Shown piece by piece: positions 25,218-32,502 of a stretch of DNA of 38,943 bases. The number at the start of each line of letters is the position of its first letter. Positions within the stretch are counted from its first letter, which is position 1. The DNA is from Prolixibacteraceae bacterium. GTDB taxonomy: Bacteria > Bacteroidota > Bacteroidia > Bacteroidales > Prolixibacteraceae. Under the pieces are notes generated by a model. The model saw only the letters and a list, made by a program, of their open reading frames with translations, had not been told where the DNA came from and made no database searches. The stretch lies in assembly GCA_030602265.1 (NCBI GenBank), contig JAUWAB010000038.1:1-38943 (forward strand), written 5' to 3'. Both the position numbers and the translations under genes were made by a program.

Positions 25218-26351
25218 ATGGAAAATCAAAGACTTAACAGGAACATTGCAGGGTTTATAACCTTGAAAACTGGCCTGATAAATTTCAGGGGTATTATACG
25301 TCTGTTCTTTCTCTTTATAATTCCCAATATCCTCTTTTCCTGTGCTGCCGATAATGAGAAAATTATTCAGATTGCAGATCAGGGAAGCTTTGCCGTTGGC
25401 GGCACCGTAATCACCAATCCCGGCACTTTCGACCCATATAATCAAACTCCGGAAGGACAAACCTATCATGGCGACCATGCCTATGCTTATTATCAGATTC
25501 CGGTGAATGCCCGACTGTATCCGCTGGTAATGTGGCACGGAATAGGTCAGTTCTCCAAAACATGGGAAACCACCCCCGATGGGCGCGAAGGTTTCCAGAA
25601 TATCTTTTTACGCCGGCGGTTTCCGGTGTATGTAATTGACCAGCCACGCAGGGGCAATGCTGCAAGGGGCACGGTCGAAGGCACCTTTAATCCCGTTCCC
25701 GACGAGCAGGGATGGTTTGGCACTTTCCGTATCGGAATATGGCCCGATTATTTTGAGGGGGTTCAGTTCTCCAAAGACCCGGAGGCGCTTAACCAATATT
25801 TCCGCCAGATGGTTCCCAATGCGGGGCCAATCGATATTACGGTAAATGTGCATGCGGTTTCAGCACTGTTCGATAAAATCGGTGATGGAATACTTGTTTC
25901 ACACTCCCATTCAGGGGGTATGGGCTGGCGTACTGCCATTAAAAACCAGAACGTAAAAGCCATTGTTTCCTATGAACCCGGTAGTGGTTTTGTATTTCCC
26001 GAAGGCGAAGTTCCGGCACCCCTGCCGAGTTCAGGAGGAACACTCGAAGCGGTTGGTATTCCAATGGCAGACTTTCAGCAACTCACAAAAATCCCCATCA
26101 TAATCTATTATGGCGATTTTATCCCTGAAGAACCCATTGCCAATCCCGGTCAGGATGGCTGGCGTGTTCGGCTCGAAATGGCCAGACTGTGGCGCGATTG
26201 TGTGAATAAACATGGTGGCGATGTTACGGTGGTTCACCTGCCCGAAATTGAGGTGAAAGGCAATACCCACTTTCCGTTTTCGGACTTAAACAATGTGAAA
26301 ATTGCCGATTTGATGTCGGATTGGCTAAAAGAGAAAGGATTAGACAAATGA
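25218..26351 (+). CDS. Alpha/beta hydrolase lipoprotein
   Basis: A 377-residue exported protein with a long N-terminal region, hydrophobic core at about 25-40 and lipidation Cys42 (LFSC). The fold is alpha/beta hydrolase: VMWHGIG (oxyanion hole, about 105-110), the nucleophile elbow SHSHSGG with Ser232 in a Ser-x-Ser-x-Gly arrangement instead of GxSxG, IIIYYGDF with candidate acid Asp300, and GNTHFPF with candidate catalytic His351. Hydrolases of this form cleave esters or related bonds; the substrate is unknown. First gene of the AraC-linked operon; its stop overlaps the next start in ATGA, so the two hydrolases are translationally coupled. Confidence 0.82.
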   Translation: MENQRLNRNIAGFITLKTGLINFRGIIRLFFLFIIPNILFSCAADNEKIIQIADQGSFAVGGTVITNPGTFDPYNQTPEGQTYHGDHAYAYYQIPVNARLYPLVMWHGIGQFSKTWETTPDGREGFQNIFLRRRFPVYVIDQPRRGNAARGTVEGTFNPVPDEQGWFGTFRIGIWPDYFEGVQFSKDPEALNQYFRQMVPNAGPIDITVNVHAVSALFDKIGDGILVSHSHSGGMGWRTAIKNQNVKAIVSYEPGSGFVFPEGEVPAPLPSSGGTLEAVGIPMADFQQLTKIPIIIYYGDFIPEEPIANPGQDGWRVRLEMARLWRDCVNKHGGDVTVVHLPEIEVKGNTHFPFSDLNNVKIADLMSDWLKEKGLDK

Positions 26352-27397
26352 GAAGTAATAAACTTTGCTTTATAGTGATTATGATTTCAGCTTTAAGCTT
26401 TATATCGTCAGCTCAAACTAAGCTTGAAAATCCGTTTGGGCTGGTTTATAACGATGCAATTATTGAAAATCTGCCGGGACGGGTGAATATCCATCCTGTA
26501 AGCTACCAACTGAATGGGATTGAAATTGCTGCCAATGTTTACACACCGGCCAATTATGACCCGTCAAAGAAATATCCGGCTGTAGTTGTGGCCCACCCCA
26601 ACGGAGGCGTGAAAGAACAGGTGGCCGGATTATATGCTCAGCGACTCGCCGAATCAGGCTACATTGCTATTGCAGCCGATGCATCTTACCAGGGTGCAAG
26701 CGGTGGGTTTCCGCGCAATATGGACAAGCCTTTCAACCGGATTGAAGATATTCGCGGAATGGCCGATTTTATTACCCATTATGCCGGAGTTGATGCCAGC
26801 CGTATGGGGGTTTTGGGTGTTTGCGGCGGCGGTGGCTACACATTGACGGCTGCTCAAACCGATAAGCGTTTTAAAGCCGTAGCTACTTTAAGCATGTTTA
26901 ATTCTGGAGTTGTTAGGCGCAATGGATATGTAAATTCCGGAGTTTCCACCATACAGGAACGGTTAAAACAGGCGACAGATGCACGTGCGCAGGAAGCCGC
27001 AGGAGGCGCGGTGCTTTATGCTGCAAATACAATAGCGACCGATGAAGAAGCAGACAAAATGCCTTTCGACCTTTACCGCGAAGGCCACTATTATTATCAC
27101 AGAACCCATGCACATCCCAATTCTACCTTTCGTTACACCATGAGCAGCCTGCTCGACCTGATGGCATTTGACGCATCCGCCAACATGGATCTGATAAATC
27201 AGCCCCTGTTGATGATGGCAGGTAGCAAAGCCGATAGCTACTACATGACGGAGGATGCTTTTAAAAAAGCAACCGGAACCAACAATAAGGAACTGTTCCT
27301 TATCCCGGGAGCCACCCACATTCAAACCTATTATGTTCCTGAATATGTGGAACAGGCGATGAGCAAGCTTAATAAGTTCTTTGGAAAATATTTATAA
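26348..27397 (+). CDS. Exported alpha/beta hydrolase with Cys nucleophile (YcjY/dienelactone hydrolase-like)
   Basis: A 349-residue protein with a signal peptide (MRSNKLCFIVIMISALSF, cleavage after SSAQ). Landmarks of the fold are AVVVAHPNGG (about 78-87), the nucleophile elbow GVCGGGG with Cys159 in place of Ser, AGSKADSYY with Asp296 and GATHIQTYY with His324. A Cys nucleophile occurs in dienelactone hydrolases and in the YcjY-like group, where the motif G-I/V-C-G-x-G-G is typical. The reaction may be ester or lactone opening. The start at 26348 overlaps the previous stop by four bases (ATGA), which decides the start over the longer frame from 26321. Followed 12 bases later by the NTF2-like gene. 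Confidence 0.85.
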   Translation: MRSNKLCFIVIMISALSFISSAQTKLENPFGLVYNDAIIENLPGRVNIHPVSYQLNGIEIAANVYTPANYDPSKKYPAVVVAHPNGGVKEQVAGLYAQRLAESGYIAIAADASYQGASGGFPRNMDKPFNRIEDIRGMADFITHYAGVDASRMGVLGVCGGGGYTLTAAQTDKRFKAVATLSMFNSGVVRRNGYVNSGVSTIQERLKQATDARAQEAAGGAVLYAANTIATDEEADKMPFDLYREGHYYYHRTHAHPNSTFRYTMSSLLDLMAFDASANMDLINQPLLMMAGSKADSYYMTEDAFKKATGTNNKELFLIPGATHIQTYYVPEYVEQAMSKLNKFFGKYL

Positions 27398-27408
27398 AAG
27401 ACTGAACA

Positions 27409-27879
27409 ATGAAAACAATTATTCTCGCACTTTTCCTGATTATTTCAGGCCTTCAAAGTTCTTTTGCACAAAATCCAGGAGCAAAAAAACACTCTGCTGC
27501 TGAACAGGAAATCATTCAACTCTCAAAAGATAAATGGCAATGGATGGCCGATAAGGATGTAGAAAAGCTTGCCCCACTTTTTCATCCAAAGGCAAAATTT
27601 GTCCACATGGGCGGTACCTGGACTACAGAAAGGGAACTTGAAATCATCAAAACCGGAAGTATCTGGTATAAAAAAGCTACAGTACACGACGTTGCAGTTG
27701 AGTTTATCGGAAAGACAGCCATCGTTTGGAACCGGATTACGCTTGAAGCCATAGTCAGGGATAATGAGGCAATAAATGAATTTACCGTCACCGAAGTTTA
27801 TCAGAAAGAGGGTAAAAAATGGAAAATGCTGGTATTTACATTCAGCAGTGTGAGGGATACCCATCGCATTGAACATTAA
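27409..27879 (+). CDS. Exported NTF2-like (SnoaL/DUF4440) protein
   Basis: A 156-residue protein with a signal peptide (1-20, ending SSFAQ). The mature part has the NTF2-like cone fold pattern: an N-terminal helix (EQEIIQLSKDKWQWMADKDV), KLAPLFHPKAKFVHMGG, and alternating strands ending with KKWKMLVFTFSSV. Family members are enzymes such as cyclases and isomerases or binding proteins; with no diagnostic residue I cannot say which. The position between a hydrolase and a carboxylesterase gene, with gaps of 12 and 24 bases, shows it is part of the operon. A similar NTF2-like lipoprotein is encoded at 35922-36425. Confidence 0.8.
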   Translation: MKTIILALFLIISGLQSSFAQNPGAKKHSAAEQEIIQLSKDKWQWMADKDVEKLAPLFHPKAKFVHMGGTWTTERELEIIKTGSIWYKKATVHDVAVEFIGKTAIVWNRITLEAIVRDNEAINEFTVTEVYQKEGKKWKMLVFTFSSVRDTHRIEH

Positions 27880-27902
27880 GCAACAATCTTAACAATAACG
27901 AA

Positions 27903-29537
27903 ATGAAAACAATAATTGCAGTTTTAGCCGTTTTAATCAACCTCAGTCTGTATGCACAGCCAACGGTTGAAAATACCTCTGCTGAAGCCACTCAGAAAGT
28001 CCGCACTGCATCAGGAGTTGTACGTGGCGTTTCCGATGGCGAAGTTGACAGTTTTAAAGGGATTCCTTATGCAGCACCGCCTGTTGGGGAATATCGCTGG
28101 CGTCCGCCTCAGCCTGTTGTTCCCTGGCAGGGAGAGTTGGATGCAAGCCAGTTTGGCGCAAGTTGTGCACAGGGTGGCTGGGGCGCTGCTCCGGGTACTA
28201 TTCAGGCCGGTTCGTCCGAAGATTGTTTATTTCTAAATATATGGCGGCCAGCAGGAATAAAACCGGAAGCCAAACTGCCGGTCATGGTTTGGATTCACGG
28301 AGGCGCTTTTGTGGGCGGTAACGGAAACACTTCGGGTGACCAGTTTGCCAAAAATGGGGTTATGCTGGTTTCCATCAATTACCGTTTAGGTCGCCTGGGG
28401 CATTTTGCATTTCCGGCATTGAGCAATGAACATCCCGAAGAGCCCAAAGGCAGTTATGCCTTTATGGATCAAATTGCGGCGCTTCAATGGGTAAAACTGA
28501 ATATTGCCTCATTTGGAGGCGATCCGGATAATGTGACCATATTCGGCTTCTCAGCAGGTGGGGTTTCTGTTCATTCACTTTTAACCATCCCCGCCGCAAA
28601 AGGCCTTTTCCAAAAGGCAATCAGTCATTCGGGTGGTGGCCGTGATGGCGTTTTAACAGGAAGGCCTATAATTAAAGAGAATGCTGATCCGCTCTACAAT
28701 GTTTCAGCAGAAACCATCGGGATAAATTTTGCCCGCAAACATGGAATAGAAGGCACCGATGCGGCTGCACTGGCCAAACTGCGTGCTTTGAGCGTAGAAC
28801 AAATTGTGGATGGTGGTCAGGAAACAGACGGACAGGGTGGGCCGCGCACCTATCCGGGCCCGATTCTCGACGGCAAACTGGTGGTTGAAACGGCTGAAAG
28901 CGCTTACAATGCCGGAAGACAGGCAAGTGTTCCGCTTATGATTGGGAGTTGTAGTGCGGAAATTGGTGGTGCATTTGTCAGTACAAGCACTACCAAAGAA
29001 GAATTGTTTTCACTTTTCGGTGATCTGGAAAGCAAGGCAAAAGCGGCTTATGATCCTGATGGCAACAAAGAATTTGCTGAAGTAATCACAAAATTTAATA
29101 CAGATTGGGTATGGGGCGAGCCCGCCCGGATGACAGCACGGGTTTTTGAAACCAAAGGCCAACCGGTTTTTATTTTTCAATTCGGATATGTTTCACCAGC
29201 TATGCGGGAACGGGCGAGATATGGCGCCGGTCATGGATCTGATGTTTCCTATGTTTTTAATACCCTCAATGAGCGCAGGGGAGCCGATGAAGCTTCACCC
29301 GAAGAAAAAGAGTTGGCGAAGATTATGAATGCCTACTGGGTAAATTTCGCTAAAACAGGGAACCCAAATGGCGAAGGTTTGCCGGTTTGGCCCACATATA
29401 ATTCTCAAAAAGATGAGATACTTGATATTGAGTTGGATGGGAAACCAGTTGGAAAATCCGATCCCCGGAAAGCAAGGTTTGATGTAATTGAAAAGGCTTT
29501 TAAGCATAGGGAAAGGATACAATCACGTGGAATTTAA
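27903..29537 (+). CDS. Exported type-B carboxylesterase/lipase
   Basis: A 544-residue carboxylesterase, about the usual family length. The signal peptide is residues 1-18 (ending LSLYAQ). SEDCLFLNIWRP (about 105-116) and VMVWIHGGAFVGGN (about 127-140) are type-B signatures, with the oxyanion hole in HGGAF. The nucleophile elbow is FGFSAGG with Ser217; most relatives have Glu where Phe216 stands (GESAG). The catalytic His lies in YGAGHGSDVSYVF, and the acid is probably a Glu near 350 (CSAEIGGAF). It hydrolyses carboxylic esters in the periplasm; substrate unknown. It is in mid-operon, 10 bases before the CMD-like gene. Confidence 0.9.
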   Translation: MKTIIAVLAVLINLSLYAQPTVENTSAEATQKVRTASGVVRGVSDGEVDSFKGIPYAAPPVGEYRWRPPQPVVPWQGELDASQFGASCAQGGWGAAPGTIQAGSSEDCLFLNIWRPAGIKPEAKLPVMVWIHGGAFVGGNGNTSGDQFAKNGVMLVSINYRLGRLGHFAFPALSNEHPEEPKGSYAFMDQIAALQWVKLNIASFGGDPDNVTIFGFSAGGVSVHSLLTIPAAKGLFQKAISHSGGGRDGVLTGRPIIKENADPLYNVSAETIGINFARKHGIEGTDAAALAKLRALSVEQIVDGGQETDGQGGPRTYPGPILDGKLVVETAESAYNAGRQASVPLMIGSCSAEIGGAFVSTSTTKEELFSLFGDLESKAKAAYDPDGNKEFAEVITKFNTDWVWGEPARMTARVFETKGQPVFIFQFGYVSPAMRERARYGAGHGSDVSYVFNTLNERRGADEASPEEKELAKIMNAYWVNFAKTGNPNGEGLPVWPTYNSQKDEILDIELDGKPVGKSDPRKARFDVIEKAFKHRERIQSRGI

Positions 29538-29547
29538 AAACTAAAAA

Positions 29548-30276
29548 ATGGGTATAAGAAAAATATTAATAATAGTAATTGCATTAGGTTGCCTAACCTT
29601 AAAGCTTAATGCTCAGAATGAAATGGGTATTAATTACTCATTGACAGAAAAACAACAAAGTATTGTTCAGATTGCAGCTCTAACATCCAAAGGCGAACTG
29701 GAAGCGTTAAAACCAGCAATTAATAAAGGGTTGGATGCCGGATTGACCGTCAATCAGATAAAGGAAGTCCTTGTTCACCTGTACGCATATTGCGGATTTC
29801 CGCGAAGCATCAGGGGGCTGCAAACCTTTATGGAAGTGCTGGACGAACGAAAGGCAAGAGGAATAATGGATGAATTGGGGGCAGACGCAACTCTTGTTCA
29901 GGGTGACAAAAGTAGATACGAAAGGGGCAAAGAAAATCTTGAAAAACTTACCGGAATACCTCAAACGGGGCCGCAAACAGGCTATGCAGCATTTGCGCCC
30001 ATAATAGAAATCTTCCTGAAAGAACACTTGTTTGCCGCCATATTTGAACGGGATGTTTTGACTTTTGCTGAAAGGCAGCTGGTAACTATTTCCGTTATCA
30101 GTACTATTGGCAAAGCCGAACCCATGCTGCGTTCCCATATGAATATCTGCCTGAATGTAGGTCATACACCGGAACAGTTACAACATTTCGTAACTATTAT
30201 TAAATCGACCATAGGTAAAAAAGAAGCCAAAGCGGCTCAAAAAGTTCTCGATGAAGTTCTTAATAGCAGGAGCTAA
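29548..30276 (+). CDS. Exported carboxymuconolactone decarboxylase-like protein (two CMD domains)
   Basis: A 242-residue protein with a signal peptide (MGIRKILIIVIALGCLTLKL, ending NAQ). Two CMD-like helical domains: about 35-105 with QIKEVLVHLYAYCGFPRSIRG and about 150-230 with ERQLVTISVISTIGKAEPML and HMNICLNVGHTPEQL. Classical CMD and AhpD proteins have a CxxC pair; here Cys82 in the first and Cys201 in the second lack a partner, so a thiol-disulfide role is unlikely. CMD family members often act with cupin partners, and a cupin gene follows 21 bases later. An exported CMD protein is uncommon, since the well-studied ones are cytoplasmic. Confidence 0.83.
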   Translation: MGIRKILIIVIALGCLTLKLNAQNEMGINYSLTEKQQSIVQIAALTSKGELEALKPAINKGLDAGLTVNQIKEVLVHLYAYCGFPRSIRGLQTFMEVLDERKARGIMDELGADATLVQGDKSRYERGKENLEKLTGIPQTGPQTGYAAFAPIIEIFLKEHLFAAIFERDVLTFAERQLVTISVISTIGKAEPMLRSHMNICLNVGHTPEQLQHFVTIIKSTIGKKEAKAAQKVLDEVLNSRS

Positions 30277-30297
30277 CTGACATAAATACAACACAAT

Positions 30298-30789
30298 ATG
30301 AAATTAATAAAAACAACCTTATTTGCATTGGCAATAACCGTTATACTGACCGGTTGCCATAATCATCAGCATGGGGCTGAAAGCGAACAGAAAGCAACAT
30401 CCGCTTTCCCGAAAGGCGAAAAAATTACCAATGACAACTTCGCCGGAACGGCATATTTGCACATGATGGGTGCAAGCGACACCTCGCTTCATGTGAGCTT
30501 TGGGAATGTAACTTTCGAGCCAAAAGCCAGAACCAACTGGCACTCACATCCGGGAGGTCAATTGCTTTTTATTACTGAAGGCAAGGGATATTATCAGGCA
30601 AAAGGCGAACCGGCACAATTAATAAAAAAAGGCGATTATGTTGAAATTCCACGAAATGTGGTGCATTGGCATGGAGCAGCCCCCGATAGCGAATTTGCCC
30701 ATATTGCCGTAAGCCTGAATACCGATGACGGTGGGGCAGTCTGGATCGGGCCGGTTACGGATGAGGAATACCATCAATCGACTAAATGA
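30298..30789 (+). CDS. Cupin lipoprotein with Mn hydroxynitrile-lyase-type metal site
   Basis: A 163-residue lipoprotein with lipidation Cys20 (ILTGC) followed by a short His-rich stretch (HNHQHG). The cupin core reads ARTNWHSHPGGQLLFITEG (about 77-95) and VVHWHGAAPD (about 121-130). His82, His84, Gln88 and His123 have the same spacing as the manganese ligands of bacterial cupin hydroxynitrile lyases, and His125 matches the second His of the HWH motif. Cupins of this group act on cyanohydrins or other small hydroxy compounds, and many are fused to or adjacent to CMD domains. The protein is exported, unlike the studied enzymes. It is the last gene of the tightly spaced part of the operon. Confidence 0.85.
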   Translation: MKLIKTTLFALAITVILTGCHNHQHGAESEQKATSAFPKGEKITNDNFAGTAYLHMMGASDTSLHVSFGNVTFEPKARTNWHSHPGGQLLFITEGKGYYQAKGEPAQLIKKGDYVEIPRNVVHWHGAAPDSEFAHIAVSLNTDDGGAVWIGPVTDEEYHQSTK

Positions 30790-30884
30790 TGTGTATTTAA
30801 AGCACGGTGAAATGCATAATATCTTTACCGCCTGATTATTAACTTAAAATATGTACCATAAATCAACTCTAAAACTGAAAGAAT

Positions 30885-32267
30885 ATGAAAACCAAATTGA
30901 TTTTTGCAACAATAGTTTTATTGATAACTTTTACAAGCAACCTTAATGCACAGGATTGGCCACAGTTTTTAGGACCTGAAAGAAACAGCACCTCGCCGGA
31001 AACCGGCATTTTGCGTACCTGGCCCGAAATGGGTCCTGAAGTATTATGGTCGGTAAACGTAGGGATTGGCTTTGGTGGCCCGGTAGTGAAAGACGGGAAA
31101 GTCTATCTGCTGGACCGCGACGATGAAAAAGGCGACAACCTTCGATGTTTCGACCTCACCACCGGAAAGGAACTCTGGAACTTTGCCTACGATGCGCCCG
31201 GGTCGGTAATGTTCCCCGGATCGCGCAGTGTGCCTGCTACCGACGGGAAACACATTTATACCTGCGGGCCATATGGAGACCTTTATTGTATTGATGTAAA
31301 CACACAAAAACCGGTTTGGAACAAAAATGTGTGGACCGATTTTGGCGGCGATCCCGGCAATGATGCGATTGATGAATCGGCAGGAGGAAGGGGTGGATTT
31401 GGTGGCCGCGGAAACTTTCCAATTTGGGCCATTTCTCAGTGTCCGCTGATTTATGGCGATTTGCTGATAATCGCCTCCATGGCTCCCGATGCCGGTGTTG
31501 TTGCCTATAATAAAATTTCAGGAGACGTGGTGTGGAAAACCCCGAATCTGGGAAATGAAACCTATGTCAGCCCAAACATGGTGAAAATTGATGGCAAGGA
31601 CCATATTGTAATGGTCACTTCACAAACCAATCCGGTAGGTCGCCCCGAATTGCCAAAAACTCCGGGGAATATTACAGGAATAGAACCACTTACCGGCGAA
31701 ATACTTTGGAACTTTTCTGGTTGGGAATGTCATATTTCGGTACCTCCGGCTATTGATGCCGGCAACAATAAGATTCTTGTGGTTGGAGGTTACGAATACG
31801 GAGCATTGATGATACAAGTGGAAAAGAAGGCCGATGGCACCTTTGAACCTAAAGAACTATTCAAAACGGTAGAGTACGGCGACCAGACCAAACCACCCCT
31901 GTTTCATAACGGCTACTTTTATGCCCAATACGGCACCAACAACCGGCGCGAAGGATTGGCATGTATGAACATGAACGGTGAGGTAATGTGGAAAACCCGA
32001 CGTGATCCCGATTTCAACAAGGGAAGTATGATCCTGGCCGATGGTTTAATTCTGGCAACTGATGGGGCAAGGAAGCTATACCTCATTGAGCCTGACCCAA
32101 CTGGTTTTAAACCCCTTGCCTCATCAGAATTACTTGCCGAACAGGCAGCCGGAGAAGGAATGAGTGCAAGGTTTGGTACCATGAACTGGGCGCCCATTGC
32201 CCTTGCCGATGGTAAGTTACTGATACGCGACCAGGCCCGGATGATTTGTGTGAAAGTGGCAGAATAA
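30885..32267 (+). CDS. Exported PQQ-binding-like beta-propeller protein
   Basis: A 460-residue protein with a signal peptide (1-22, ending SNLNAQ). It starts DWPQFLGPERNSTSPETG and shows repeated propeller blades: GGPVVKDGKVYLLDRDDE, LRCFDLTTGKELWNF, AYNKISGDVVWK and GILWNFSGW-like strands, with tryptophan docking residues. A Gly-rich insert (SAGGRGGFGGRGNF) is at about 165-178. This repeat type occurs in BamB and in quinoprotein dehydrogenases; the conserved Asp, Glu and Cys-Cys set of true quinoprotein dehydrogenases is not obvious, so it may be a binding or scaffold protein. It lies 95 bases after the cupin gene and may be transcribed with the operon or alone. Confidence 0.8.
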   Translation: MKTKLIFATIVLLITFTSNLNAQDWPQFLGPERNSTSPETGILRTWPEMGPEVLWSVNVGIGFGGPVVKDGKVYLLDRDDEKGDNLRCFDLTTGKELWNFAYDAPGSVMFPGSRSVPATDGKHIYTCGPYGDLYCIDVNTQKPVWNKNVWTDFGGDPGNDAIDESAGGRGGFGGRGNFPIWAISQCPLIYGDLLIIASMAPDAGVVAYNKISGDVVWKTPNLGNETYVSPNMVKIDGKDHIVMVTSQTNPVGRPELPKTPGNITGIEPLTGEILWNFSGWECHISVPPAIDAGNNKILVVGGYEYGALMIQVEKKADGTFEPKELFKTVEYGDQTKPPLFHNGYFYAQYGTNNRREGLACMNMNGEVMWKTRRDPDFNKGSMILADGLILATDGARKLYLIEPDPTGFKPLASSELLAEQAAGEGMSARFGTMNWAPIALADGKLLIRDQARMICVKVAE

Positions 32268-32268
32268 T

Positions 32269-32285
32269 TTCTGGTTATACCAGAA
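32269..32285 (+). terminator. Candidate terminator after the beta-propeller gene
   Basis: TTCTGGT (32269-32275) pairs with ACCAGAA (32279-32285) around a three-base loop, followed by TTTATTGT. It begins two bases after the stop of the propeller gene. The stem is short, so efficiency is uncertain. Confidence 0.45.
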
Positions 32286-32386
32286 TTTATTGTCTGTAAA
32301 TTACCCTTTGGTTCAAGGTTCCATTGTAGGCTTTCTCCTGCTAAAACCTACATACATTCCCAAGAATCTGCTATTCGTCGCAAGAA

Positions 32387-32418
32387 TTTGATTAAATCTG
32401 CTTTAGGAAATATGTTTG
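32387..32418 (+). promoter_or_regulatory. Strong Bacteroidota promoter before the second DUF5916 gene
   Basis: TTTG at 32387-32390 and TATGTTTG at 32411-32418, separated by 20 bases, match the -33 and -7 boxes of the Bacteroidota housekeeping sigma factor. The transcript would have a leader of about 80 bases before the ATG at 32503. A near repeat of CAAGAATYTG occurs at 32361-32370 and 32381-32390. Confidence 0.65.
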
Positions 32419-32502
32419 TCGGCCACATTGCGATTGGCCAAGGAAGCAATCCGTAACATTAAAACAATCAATTTCAAGACTGCTTAACAAAATCCGCCTG
32501 AT

